This document shows positions 46,491-57,145 of a stretch of 64,000 nt of DNA, piece after piece. A model generated the notes under the pieces. That model did not search any database, was not told the origin of the DNA, and was given only the letters and a program-made list of their open reading frames with translations. Positions within the stretch are counted from its first letter, which is position 1, and each line of letters begins with the position of its first letter. Location: contig OU744726.1 in NCBI GenBank assembly GCA_916613615.1, positions 69,894,764-69,958,763 of the forward strand, written 5' to 3'. Source of the DNA: Steromphala cineraria (lineage: Eukaryota; Mollusca; Gastropoda; Trochida; Trochidae). A program made the position numbers and the translations under genes.

Positions 46491-49400
46491 AAGAGAGAAT
46501 GAAAGGATTTTTACGATAGGTATGTTGTCCTTAGGCTTGAAACTGGCTTGTCATATCACTATGTTATCACTTAAGTGAATAATGTGAGTAATAACACTAA
46601 CTTTGATTGAAAATCACGGAGGGATGTGAATAAAAACAAACCAACATAACATCCAACTTTAAAACAATTAAGAAATAGCACGAGTTGGTCACTTTACTGT
46701 TTACCTGGCATGTTGAGCGTCAGAGAGATTTACCACTGATGTAACCGTTTAATGTTACTTAAAATAATCAGTTCCACAATCTAGCATACAATGTTCTTCC
46801 GTTTCAATAGAAATTCCAGGTTTGGATATAATGAACCAAAATAAATCATAGAAGAGAGTGATTTCATAAAGATAAGAAATATTAAAACCTGAAACTTTTA
46901 CAACAAAGACATGACTTTATATCAGTTTAACCTGGAATCATCTTGATAACATCTTAGTAACATAACCCTTGGAAAATGTAATCTATTGACTGTAGTTCAA
47001 TCAGTTTAACCTTCAACCCACCCTATAATACCCTTTTAAAATCATATAAACTATATAAAGTATTTTACAAAGTCTTGTAACTTCATGATGTAATTCACAT
47101 TCATTTGGCTTTCGGTTTCTGTACTTTAGATAAGGTGAATAAGTATCAAGAAATAATCATTACTTTTCTTGCTAAAGATAATGTGGGTTGTGATGAATCA
47201 CACGACAGCATATATTCAACGAGTGAGCAATTAATTGGGATATACAAGGAAATACACAATGATCCTTGTATCGATGCATATCTTCAGACAATACCGTGGT
47301 ATAAACATCTCAATCCCAACCAATCAGTGACAAGGTTAGAGAGCCATCGGCACGGCTTCATTATTTGAATCCATGGAAGGAGAGAGGTCACCCAAACGGC
47401 AAACCGACACACAAGCAATGGGATAAGTTCGATCTGATTTGGTTGATATTACTTGATAATTTTAAAGACTTTTGTTTTTGCGGCAATAAATTCAAGACCG
47501 TTTGCTACCCCGTAAAACAACGTTATTGTAACCTTAACATTGATTAATATCAATTATATTCTGATGGTTTTGTAATGTATACTGTGTTTGCCAGGTTATT
47601 ATTCGTAGCCGATGTTAGTTAAAAGATTAACATTTCGTTTTGCTGACTTGACAAATACGCTTTCATGCCATAAAAGAAAAGTACACCGTACAATCACACC
47701 ATATTGTCCTGTTTTGCTATGTTGGTACATTCCATATTGGTATAAGGACATATATTAACTGTGATATTGACCTTATGAACAATAAATTGTTAATGCGTCA
47801 TGACTTTATCGAAGTTCTATTTACGTTCTTCTCTGAAGAGTTTTATGACTTTGACACGGTCCGTGGAAGCTATTAATACGGCTAGTGACGTGTCTGTAAC
47901 ATCTGAGATGAGTAATCAGGAGAGCAGTATCACCAGGACCGGGCTGAAGCTGACTGCGACATGGCTCCTAATCTCTTGTCTGAAATCAATAACATTCGGG
48001 ACCATTTTTTATAATGCAAATTCGGCAAATGTCTATGGAAAGTGCTTTCGTAAACTTTCCTCCTTGTCCCCAAAACTTAGCTTTTGATTTTATCCATCAT
48101 AGGTTGTAACATTAGTTCCATTGGAGCAGTACTTGCACAGCTTGCACGAATTCTAATCTATTTGTTAGACAGCACCGGTGGATGGTGATTACTAACAATG
48201 CCAAATGGTGTCATTGCAATTTAAGCTTTAAAAACCATATGGTATTTCTATATGTACTGACACATTTTGACTACTGAAATACCCTTGAAATAGAACTAGA
48301 TTTAAAATACCTCAACTCACCTCGGTAGTGAGGATATTTCATCCCAAAATATTAGCAGACTGAAATGAAGTCTCTTGTGATTCTTTTAAAGATGAAAAAC
48401 AATCCAGAACTGTACTTTTTTCTTTTGGCTTTCAAAATTCGAGGTTCTCGTATAACTTTGTTAAAGATCAATGGTTGAATTCCGTCCCACTCCGTCATTA
48501 TCGATCCAACTTGGTTAAGATATGTCAAAGTGACCGCGGAGAGATTTTTATACTCGACATTTTCTTTCAAAAAATGAAAAAAGAATAAACATTTGTGTCA
48601 TTGGTATTCCTATGGTAATTAGTTTCAAGAAGGTGTCGAAGGTTAAACTAGATATGCATTATGCGCTTTGCTGTTATGATTTCATTAGTTTCAACAGAAT
48701 TTTGACGTATATCGAAATGTCTCCATGTCATTGAAAAAGTCTTGCAAACCCATATTTATATATCTATACTTATTTTTTAGTGTATTTTATAAGTTTTTTG
48801 TTCTTTCAATAATAAAATGTAAAAAGATTAAGGTGTTATAGATAGTTAGTACACATATATTTGAAATGGAAAGGTATTTTATACGGGTGTGTCCAGAGAT
48901 TATGTTTTGTTATTATTTTGCTCCGAATGATAAATAACTTTGTTGTATATGTGGGGACAAAAATGGAGAGGATTAGAAATCGAACTATTTCATATAAATT
49001 GTCCTTAACACTTTGTAAAGTAGCATGTTTATTTGATGAGGTGTACTATAAGCGTCATATTTCAGCCTGTAATTGTCTCAGTTAATAACATTGGGTGGTG
49101 TACCTTGCTATATATATCCAATACTGTATCCTTGCACTTTCTCCTCTCTGACATACTTGCTCTAAATACATAACTTTCTAACGTAACTGATAGATGATAT
49201 CACCAAAGCTTAAGGTTGGAAAATGTAATTGGAAAGAGTTTATCTCTAGGTCATTTGACAAACAATTTCAATAACGATGTTTTGGAAGTTAAATAACATT
49301 AAATCAACAACTTAGAGAAATGCTATTCCTGTAACTCACAAGAGTTTCCAATGGAAAAGTCAACCAACAGAACAATTTGTATGCAGCGTTAGGTGTGGAA

Positions 49401-50105
49401 ATAACACTGTCAGTTTGAGGCGATTAAAGAGGGCTCTAAACAATCGTTTATTATGCTTCTTGCAGTTAAAACAAAACAGTGATAAGATATCGAGTCGTGC
49501 GACGTTGGTGCGATGTCAAGCAGTACTTGTAAAGCTAGTGTGGATGTAGTGGACTACTCGAATCATTTGTTAAACATTTTATTCTTAACACTTATCGCAT
49601 CCTTCTCCCTCTACTTTTTATTTGAAGATTAAACAACTTATACTGTCTTTTCTTTTATACTTAATTGGATTGACTTACCAGATCTTGCAATGAGCATTGA
49701 TTAATATTCATCAAATTCACTGTCCCGACATTGAACAATTTGATATATAGATCGACGCTCAATGTTTCGAACTGTAGTTATGTATATGTCTTCTTTAGCA
49801 TTTTTTAAAGCATTTTCTGAAAGTAAACTGGAAGGTTATACGAAAATGTATTCATAGTAAAATTTGGAAAATATGGGGTTCAGCGTTCATGAACATTTTA
49901 TTATTTCTTTACTCCCATCTTATATATGAGCAATGATCTATCTGGTTTTAACTTGTATATTGCAAGAGAGCTATTTTTAATCTTGTTTTTCTTGGTAATA
50001 GCGTTGCGTAACATCTGCAGAGAAGCATCATGCTCTTGAGAGAAAGAAGTTGTAAATCCATGTTCCTCATTCATCTTATCTACACGCCTCTCAATGAAGT
50101 TTAGT
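46491..50105. other. AT-rich non-coding stretch
   Basis: No gene I can support. Open frames at 47105-47368, 47365-47547 and 47800-48087 are short and motif-free; the last is GC-richer but unrecognised. On the minus strand 49901-50116 encodes a charged, coiled-coil-like 71-residue peptide directly next to a MITE. It might be a relic, but I cannot assign it. Confidence 0.4.
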
Positions 50106-50307
50106 CTTTGAAGCAAGTCCTATCGGGGTATTGTGGAAACGAAATTCGCTTGTTGTCAAATATAAATCAGCAGAACTGTGAACCCCAGTAAAAGGTTTCA
50201 GTTTGGTTGTGTTATAATCACGCACTAAAGGCATTAAATGCATAAAGTCAAATGTCCCTTTGAATTTCGTTTCCACAATAAATACCCCGATGGGACTGTC
50301 CCTTTAA
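50106..50307. mobile_element. Small MITE with AGGGACAGTCCC-type ends
   Basis: The left arm GTCCTATCGGGGTATTGTGGAAACGAAATTC (from about 50117) and the right arm GAATTTCGTTTCCACAATAAATACCCCGATGGGACTGTCCC are inverted copies, and the right end closes with TTTAA at 50303-50307. The left terminus is degraded (CTTTGAAGCAAGTCC where CTTTAAAGGGACAGTCCC would mirror the right side). The AGGGACAGT terminus is shared with the element at 50881-51210, so both may use the same transposase type. Confidence 0.6.
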
Positions 50308-50880
50308 ATCTAAAACTTATTCTCCAACCAATTATGTTGCGTTACTGTACAAGTTCAACGTTTACATGCACTGAGGAAACTACATGAAGAGTAAGACTCA
50401 TTGATAAGCTAAAGATATGAATGAAATGATTTTCACACACTGTAATGACATTTGACTTAATGCATGACAGTTTACATTCTGCAAACATTGAGATTTACAA
50501 CATATTATTTTTTAGCTAGTAAAATCTTATCTACATAGATTGACCGAGTTAGGGCTTCAATCAGGCCGACCTAGTATTTATCTACAATATAGGTATATGT
50601 GTCAACAATATACGTGCTCGTGTCAAGACACCTGTTTGCCCAGTGAGAGAGTATTTGCACAGTACAGTAGGTGTACACAGCATAGTTAATGGTCGAGATA
50701 TGCATGCTACATGGGTAGACCAAACATGTTAACCTTTGACCTTGCTGCATCCCCCGAGATCTCGCGATATGTGTCACGTGGTTTGAACTGTATGTGACCT
50801 ATAGACATGATGATTAAATGGTACCAAGAAGAGGCCTAGCTGGCTGTTACTTAGATGTTCACGTGGGTCCCTTAGAATCA
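50308..50880. other. Non-coding stretch between two MITEs
   Basis: No gene recognised. TCTACAATATAGGTATATGTGTCAACAATATACG at about 50580-50612 is a local imperfect repeat. Confidence 0.5.
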
Positions 50881-51210
50881 TTAAAGGGACAGTAGCCCGT
50901 TTTTTGATAATTTTATATTTTAAACTTTTCTCTGATAATTGTAAGTTAATGTTAAATGTATTATTTTGACAGTGTCAAAAATCTCATAACACAAACCAAT
51001 CATCCACAGTCAGAGGGCGAAGTTTGAAGATTCACTTAAAATCCATTGGCGGCCATTTTGTGAGAACACCTTTAATTCATTTTGTGTAAGAAAAAGGAAT
51101 CGCATGGCTCCATTTAGTTTAAATACGTTGTCTTTCAATTGGGACCATTAATTTTCATTTTCCTGACATCACCTTATATTCCCCCTAAAAACGTGCTACT
51201 GTCCCTTTAA
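50881..51210. mobile_element. TTAA-flanked MITE, copy 3 (inverted, best ends)
   Basis: TTAAAGGGACAGTAGCCCGTTTTTTG at the left and CAAAAACGTGCTACTGTCCCTTTAA (last part) at the right: inverted ends of about 20 bp, each bordered by TTAA. The interior is the reverse complement of copies at 13234 and 21653. It is 330 bp, non-coding, and the cleanest of the three copies. The TTAA target and AGG-type terminus suggest piggyBac-like mobilisation. Confidence 0.75.
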
Positions 51211-51661
51211 AGTGCATATACATTGAAAGAAGACATGTTCCTATACTTGAAATGTATTTACTGCCTGTTATTAAGTTCTGACTGGTAAGGGCGAGACTTC
51301 CTATTAAATATGCACATTGGGAAATGCAAAATGGAAATCGAAGATCAAGTTTGACAGAGGAGAGTTTTAAGGAAACTGTTCAAGTAAATAACTATCACAT
51401 TAAAGTGCATAGTTAAACAAAGTTAAAATCTGACACTGAATTTAAACTCCTTAAATTTCGATTTTAGATAAAAAGTTAAAGAACATTTTATTTCTCTAAA
51501 GGGTTCATCATAACTGTGTTCTATTCTCCGCGTTGTGATATTCAGACCGCCGGAAATTAGTTGAGATAGCAAGGGAAGAGTAAGTAGGGATCCGGAAGTA
51601 TCATGTGACTTTGTCTTCACATTTATTATTAAATATATTTAACATTATTTGTTTATATAAG

Positions 51662-52380
51662 TGTTAGAAGATAGTTTTATTTTAAAACTGTAAAAATATA
51701 TTGGTCACTTTGAGGTGAAAGAGAGGTAAAGCTTAATGATTGCAATCTGCAGAAAGCAAGTAAACAACTTGTTTGTGTATGAATTCCGAGGTCAGTTTCG
51801 GCCAGATTGCCTTTTGAAGAGAGCAAAGCATGCTCCATGAGACAGTATAACGAGAACTCCTGACCAGTAATTATAAGTTCCTTTGAAGTTGTTCTCGGAC
51901 ATCCGACGAGGCAGAGTCGAGAGTTCAGGTATAGGTCATACTATGTTTACGTGGAAGTCAGGAGATGAACATGGTAATTGGAAAAACATATATCTTAAGG
52001 GGGGAAGTAGTGAGTTCCAACTAGCCGTCAAGGACAAACCATCTTTAAATATCGCACCTCATGATTAAAGGTTCAGTTGAGCTTGGACAGCGGCTGATTG
52101 ACCATCTCCCGTCTTCTGTCTTTCTTGCATGCGTCGAAGTCTGTCTGATTCAGAGTGTCTGAACTCAGAGTATCACCTGACCATCCCTTGAGTTACTCAG
52201 AGTCCTTGTACAGCAAGGAGTTGGCTAGAGCAGTGAGCTGACCATTGACATTATATAGACACTATCCTGATCACGCCGTTCCAGTGACCGTATCATCCCT
52301 CACGACTGTCAACTAATTAATTACGTACCTACTCGCTCAGGGTCACTGGGACTAACGGGTGGCATATAAAAACCCAGGAT
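51662..52380 (+). repeat. 5' LTR
   Basis: Begins TGTTAGAAGATAG and ends ..TATAAAAACCCAGGAT; the exact last base is uncertain by one or two because of the ATA shared with the target duplication. It contains a TATAAAA at 52365-52371, only about 10 bp from its end. The 61-codon open frame inside both LTRs starts at TTG and is not a likely gene. Confidence 0.9.
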
Positions 52381-52383
52381 AAT

Positions 52384-52401
52384 TGGTGGTTGATGCGTGG
52401 G
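52384..52401 (+). promoter_or_regulatory. Candidate primer-binding site
   Basis: TGGTGGTTGATGCGTGGG starts three bases after the 5' LTR. It begins with TGG, the complement of a tRNA CCA end, at the usual place. I cannot name the tRNA. Confidence 0.4.
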
Positions 52402-52490
52402 TACATCCCGCTTCTGAAAATCCGGACGTGCACCCCACTGAAATTGGACGTGCATACCTGTTTCCTCGAATTCTCGGACATCTGGAGCCG

Positions 52491-52543
52491 GTGAGAACAA
52501 GGAGTGACAATCTTTATCAACGGACATTCGAAACAAGGTGAGC
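52491..52543 (+). promoter_or_regulatory. Two candidate splice donors in the leader
   Basis: GAGCCG|GTGAGA at 52490/52491 and AACAAG|GTGAGC at 52537/52538 both fit the animal 5' splice-site consensus. They lie about 110 and 160 bp after the LTR, where retroviral env mRNAs take their leader. The matching acceptors could be CTGTGTACTGCTTAG at 54631 and the two sites before the RING-like ORF. Confidence 0.4.
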
Positions 52544-52621
52544 AAACTTTCTTCACCTTGCAAAAGACTCACCGATTGTTGCACGTATAGATAAACTAGG
52601 GCTCTCTGTTAACACTAGACG

Positions 52622-52804
52622 ATGTCATATGCACCAAATTTAACACATATTCGACAAGCATTACCGGCACCACTGGTAGAAGATTACAATGTCAGGCGAA
52701 CATGGACGGGTAAAACGCGTGCTGCAGAAGCCCGACTCAAACGCCTAGCAGAAGAGAGAGGGAGAGAGAAACAGAGCAAGCAGATGAATGAAGTCCTCAT
52801 TTGA
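52622..52804 (+). CDS. Small leader ORF, unknown
   Basis: 60 codons from an ATG. The second half is a charged, probably helical segment rich in Arg, Lys, Glu and Ala (RAAEARLKRLAEERGREKQ). I recognise no family. It could be an upstream ORF in the leader, a first coding exon or a gag remnant; nothing decides between these. Confidence 0.25.
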   Translation: MSYAPNLTHIRQALPAPLVEDYNVRRTWTGKTRAAEARLKRLAEERGREKQSKQMNEVLI

Positions 52805-54021
52805 CCTGCTGTCTGTGCACTGACCTGCCGCCTATGTATATACATAACCTGTGTAAATATCGTAGTAAGCCAACGTATCCATTCATGCCTTATAACCTCA
52901 GGAGGGCACAAGAATAACCACACCAAGAAGTACCAATTGCAGTTATATAATAATCGACCACTACAAGCCAGCTCACAGTGACTGGCAGAGGCCAATGGCG
53001 TGAGAACGGTCAGCCTTCAGAACCGGACGTTAGATAACCATGCTGTAGCATGCATCGCTCACTCCCCCCATTGCACGCCTAACGTGTAATGCCAGTCTGC
53101 GTGTAATGCATACCCTACAACTCCTGTGTAAGATAAACAATCGGTCCATAGAATCTAAACTCACTTACTGTAGTATCGCCAATTCACTAGATTGCAACTG
53201 ATAGACTGCAATTGAGTATTATTTATTAAAGGTATAAATTTAAATTTGGAAACTGGTTATTAAGCAATGAGGAAACTGATTCGAGCAATTCATTACAATT
53301 GGAAAGAATGATAAACACTATGAATGGTGATGTTACCATGTTTCCATAATTGTCTAATCGACATTATATATAACATTTCACATGTTTTAAACAACTAAGT
53401 GTCAACTACAATCAATCATGCGCGGTAATCACGGTGTTATAAGGTAATCACTATCGAAGGTGAATTGGTGAATTTATTTAATTGTTTAAACGCCGCTCAT
53501 GCCTGTAATATTACCCAAGCGGCGTAAAACAATAACTCACTCAATTGTCTTTAAAATATTATGTGGATCGTAAGGAAGTAAGGCTTAAACTATGCATAGC
53601 TGTAAAGGTTGTGATTATAGTGAAAAGAGAATTGTTATTGTTGATTGACACACACACAAAAATGTATTAGGAATAAGTGGATTAAACTAATCAGGAATAA
53701 CAGTTGATAATATTTGCAAAGCCGAAAGAAAGGCCTGACATATTAAATATTGTATACTTGTTGACAAGACGTTGTTAACAGGGTATCAATGTTTGATTGA
53801 TATAAGTTGTCAGTGTTGCAAATAAGTGACAACATGGAGATTGTCGAGACGAGTGTGAAGATGACATAATGACATAGGGTGTCCCGTCGTAACCTGGACT
53901 TGGTGATTCTGGGAATCACTGCGCGCGACCCATGGGTGCATTACATGGCAATGGAGTTATTGTCGGAGGAGAAAGTAGGGCCCACTTCTCTCTTCATATT
54001 AGTGGCGACATAATATCGTAG
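52805..54021. other. Non-coding interior of the LTR element
   Basis: No open frame of note on either strand. This is where gag-pol would be expected. A gastropod-type hairpin SINE fragment sits at 53486-53545, showing that the region has collected other insertions or host sequence. Confidence 0.5.
53486..53545 (-). repeat. Gastropod-type SINE-like hairpin fragment inside the LTR element
   Basis: AAACGCCGCTCATGCCTGTAATATTACCCAAGCGGCGTAAAACAATAACTCACTCA: GCCGCT/AGCGGC arms and a reversed TGAGTGAGTTATTGTTTTACGCCGC head, as at 8893-8958. Confidence 0.5.
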
Positions 54022-54160
54022 TTTCCAGTATGCGGCGTCCTGCTAGACGGGATATAATACTGATGGATTTTCCAGTATGCGGCGTCCTGCTAGACGGGAT
54101 ATAATACTGATGGTTTTTCCAGAATGCGGCGTCCTGTAAAATAGGATATAATTCTGAAGA
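54022..54160 (+). repeat. 47-bp tandem repeat, three copies, upstream of env
   Basis: TTCCAGTATGCGGCGTCCTGCTAGACGGGATATAATACTGATGG starts at 54022 and 54069, and in a diverged form at 54117. It lies about 500 bp before the env-like ORF, so it could be an enhancer or a mere expansion. Confidence 0.85.
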
Positions 54161-54631
54161 GTCCGTGATAGAGGGTTAGAAACAGTGGATACCTATGTTA
54201 GATAATGCTATGATGAGCGCTGTCATGCATTAGATTGCTCGTTGGAATTGAGTCAGGTGCAACAAAACTCGTGAAATGATGTAAAGGCAATTAAGTATAA
54301 TATGGATAGTTTGATAAGGAAGTTGACACTTAGGCTGATGCTAATGAAATTAATGTATAATAGAGTAAATAATTTAATAACTCCTCAATTTAATATATAT
54401 TACGTGAAATTGTTATTCGTAAGACGGTGGAAATAAATCATTCCTTTCTATTCGTAATAAAGAAGTTATAATGTGAGTGGTGGACAGTTGTGGACCGATT
54501 GTGAAAGCAATTAAGTATAGCATATGAATTGCCTAAAGGTCGATGTGACCAGTCGAGTATCATATCATACTCTGACACATAATGACAATTAGGAATTGAT
54601 TAGAATATAACATTCTACCTGTGTACTGCTT

Positions 54632-54893
54632 AGTGGAGGAGTTTGTTGCAGTAGTGCTGATGGGAATGATGCACTATGGTGTCATGTACCAGCATATGGG
54701 ACGTTTACGCATATTCGACCAGACATGGGTCCATACGTATCAACTAGACCTTCCCACCTTACCGGCAGCCCATGTTAACACTACCCATGGAAGCACAACT
54801 GTGTCGATAGGCGTGGTAATGTCTCCCATCCAGAAGTACGATGTGCTGTGGCCATACAGCTCGCCACAAAACTCTTATCCTACACTGACATGA
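54632..54893 (+). pseudogene. N-terminal part of the Env-like protein, out of frame with the rest
   Basis: Frame 3 is open from a splice-acceptor-like TTCTACCTGTGTACTGCTTAG to the stop at 54893; the first ATG is at 54660. It starts hydrophobic (VEEFVAVVLMGMM) and then reads RIFDQTWVHTYQLDLP, which has the flavour of the first strand of F-type Env surface subunits. The downstream Env ORF lies in a different frame that opens at 54779, so the two overlap by 115 bp. This is either a one-base disruption or a frame change by splicing or recoding. I mark it as broken because nothing shows a mechanism. Confidence 0.45.
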
Positions 54894-57145
54894 TTCGAGA
54901 AATAGCTCATGAACATTTGAATGAATCACTGAAGGCCATTGCTGATGTCATACCACAATCAAGACCTCCCAGCAGCCGTTCCCGCAGCCGACATGCCTTC
55001 CTGTCCTTCCTTGGTGACATCGCTCACAGTCTCACGGGTGTCGCCACGGACGAAGAAGTACAACGAGTGGAACACCATCTACAGCTGCTCGCTAGACAAC
55101 TACATTTGAGGGACACTGCCTTTAATACAACTAACCAAATGATGGCTTCCGTCATGGGAAGGACTAATACACGGATGAACAACCTCCTCACGGCCTTCAA
55201 GATCGAACACGCCCGTGTACTGCAAATGGAGACTAACATTGAAAACGAAGTCTTGTGGGTAGAACGGGTACTGGGTACTCTATTACAATTAGCAACGAAG
55301 GAGGTTCACTGGGCATTACTGACGATAACTGATGCGGTCCGAATTCGCCGAACCACCGATGCACTACTACAGGGCCACCTATCCCTGGACCTCATGCCCC
55401 CTCACGCCCTCAGAGCAACAATCAGACAGGTAACACGCAACCTGGAAGAAAACCATGGCCGATTCAAGCTAGTGTATACAGGGTTGAAATATTATTACAC
55501 CAAGGCCAGGTTCCTAACACACCGGAGGGGCCAGAAGGTTTTTATCTCCATGTTTCTACCAGTCACCTCAAAGGCCGACGATTTTCAACTTTATCGTACC
55601 CTCACCTTTCCTGTACCGGTCAGTATAAATTCCTCAGATGCCACTGTTGTCCAAGGAATCAGCGAATTATTCGCTCATTCTGCAAGGGAGCAACGATACA
55701 TGGAGTTCACCGAACAACAATATCGTTCCTGCCATGATACGTCCGAAAAGGCTTGTGGTGCCATGCCTGTTGAAGTTTCTGTTCTCCATCCAACTTGTAC
55801 ATCAGCTATATATGCTAATCATATTGACCTGGCTCACAAACTCTGTGACGTCCACTTTGTTCCAAATGGTACCATAACAGACGCAAGAGAGCTGTCATCA
55901 GGCCAACTTCTCCTGTCTCAAGTTCACGAAATTACCTATTCCTGTCAAAATGTTGTGAAAATGCGATCTGGATGTCACTTCTGCCTTGCCCCTATCCCAT
56001 GTGACTGCACCATTGAAGTGGGACCACTGTTCTTGCCCCCACGATTAATCTCCTGTTCTGATCGGAAGTCGATGTCACACCTTCGTTACACTGTCAATGT
56101 CGCAGTGTTGCGTCATTTCTTCTCTTCTAAAGACATTCTCAACAAACTCCCCAGTCTTCTGACTGACGAGCCCCTCGCTACACAGACAGCTACGTTCAAG
56201 CTAGCCGAACATAAGTACCAGAATGCCATGGGAATAGACAAACAGCTACGCATTAAGTTGCAACACGCGGTCAGTCGCGCAAAGGCAAATCAGATCATTT
56301 ACACCAATCCCGCTGACCCTATTTACCTCCATGACCTGGCGGACATTCCAGACCAGGGCATCACGATGTACGTCGGCTATGCAGTCCTCATCATGATTCT
56401 ATTTTTAACTATCGGCATGGTACTTCTTCATCGCCGGGTACAGTTCATGCGACTACAGCTTCTGGCCCACGCACATGCAGCCGTAGCCTATGCAGCTACC
56501 ACACAACCTTTGGTTTGGACTCCACACCCAACTGTTCCACCGACCACTCAACAAACACTGGTTGATAAATACCTAGTACCATTATGGGACTTAGAGGTCA
56601 TCCTTATCGTCTTGATATCCTCCCTCGCTGTTGTCTTGCTGACTTACACAGTACGCCGATACTTCTCAACTAAAACAACCCTGTACCTCGCCTTCTCAGC
56701 TATTGACAACACGGTCCGTCTCCCCCTCATGTCATTCTCAGCCCCGCCCGCCACGGTGACGCTCTCCAGTACTGTCGTCTCTCCAGCGGCCGTCTCCGTC
56801 ACCCACAGTTGCTGTAAGGCAGTGATTACATTGACCTGGAAGACGAAGGACATCGCTATTGAAAACGGCCTGACAGGGCACCGCATTAATCTTCCCCGTT
56901 CTGTCGTTATCTCACCATGGGTAGGCCGTCGACTGTCCCTCGTCCTCCGCAACAACTATCTCCTGCATCTGTACCTCGTCTACCAGGGCACGATCTACCC
57001 GATCCACGCTGGTCCTCACGAGCTCATGGAACCTCCGACTGTCCTGGTTCCCTGTAACTACGAGACGTCCCTGGCACCACGTCACCTGCTAGATGAGGAG
57101 ATTCCCCAGCCTCACCATCGGGAAGAACAGCCAATTTTATTCTGA
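54890..57145 (+). CDS. Envelope-like fusion glycoprotein (baculovirus F / errantivirus Env type)
   Basis: 751 residues from the first ATG in this frame; the frame itself opens at 54779. A multibasic R30-x-R32-x-R34 site is followed at once by AFLSFLGDIAHSLTGVAT, which matches the furin-type site and fusion-peptide pattern (F-x-F-x-G..L-x-G) of F proteins and insect retroviral Env. A long helical region follows, then a Cys-rich part (SGCHFCLAPIPCDC) before a membrane segment at about 494-513 (GYAVLIMILFLTIGMVLL). A second hydrophobic segment lies at about 568-588, and a further 160 residues follow it, longer than usual Env tails. It would sit in cell or particle membranes and mediate fusion. 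There is no internal stop, but the N-terminal surface part is in another frame (54632-54893), so function is doubtful. Confidence 0.75.
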   Translation: MIREIAHEHLNESLKAIADVIPQSRPPSSRSRSRHAFLSFLGDIAHSLTGVATDEEVQRVEHHLQLLARQLHLRDTAFNTTNQMMASVMGRTNTRMNNLLTAFKIEHARVLQMETNIENEVLWVERVLGTLLQLATKEVHWALLTITDAVRIRRTTDALLQGHLSLDLMPPHALRATIRQVTRNLEENHGRFKLVYTGLKYYYTKARFLTHRRGQKVFISMFLPVTSKADDFQLYRTLTFPVPVSINSSDATVVQGISELFAHSAREQRYMEFTEQQYRSCHDTSEKACGAMPVEVSVLHPTCTSAIYANHIDLAHKLCDVHFVPNGTITDARELSSGQLLLSQVHEITYSCQNVVKMRSGCHFCLAPIPCDCTIEVGPLFLPPRLISCSDRKSMSHLRYTVNVAVLRHFFSSKDILNKLPSLLTDEPLATQTATFKLAEHKYQNAMGIDKQLRIKLQHAVSRAKANQIIYTNPADPIYLHDLADIPDQGITMYVGYAVLIMILFLTIGMVLLHRRVQFMRLQLLAHAHAAVAYAATTQPLVWTPHPTVPPTTQQTLVDKYLVPLWDLEVILIVLISSLAVVLLTYTVRRYFSTKTTLYLAFSAIDNTVRLPLMSFSAPPATVTLSSTVVSPAAVSVTHSCCKAVITLTWKTKDIAIENGLTGHRINLPRSVVISPWVGRRLSLVLRNNYLLHLYLVYQGTIYPIHAGPHELMEPPTVLVPCNYETSLAPRHLLDEEIPQPHHREEQPILF

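Noticed and set aside
47800..48087. 95-codon open frame as a host exon
   Set aside because: No recognisable domain, no clear splice sites and no composition shift beyond local GC; not supported from sequence alone.
51883..52068. 61-codon open frame present in both LTRs (also at 59985-60170)
   Set aside because: It starts at TTG and appears twice only because the LTR does; no motif supports a protein.
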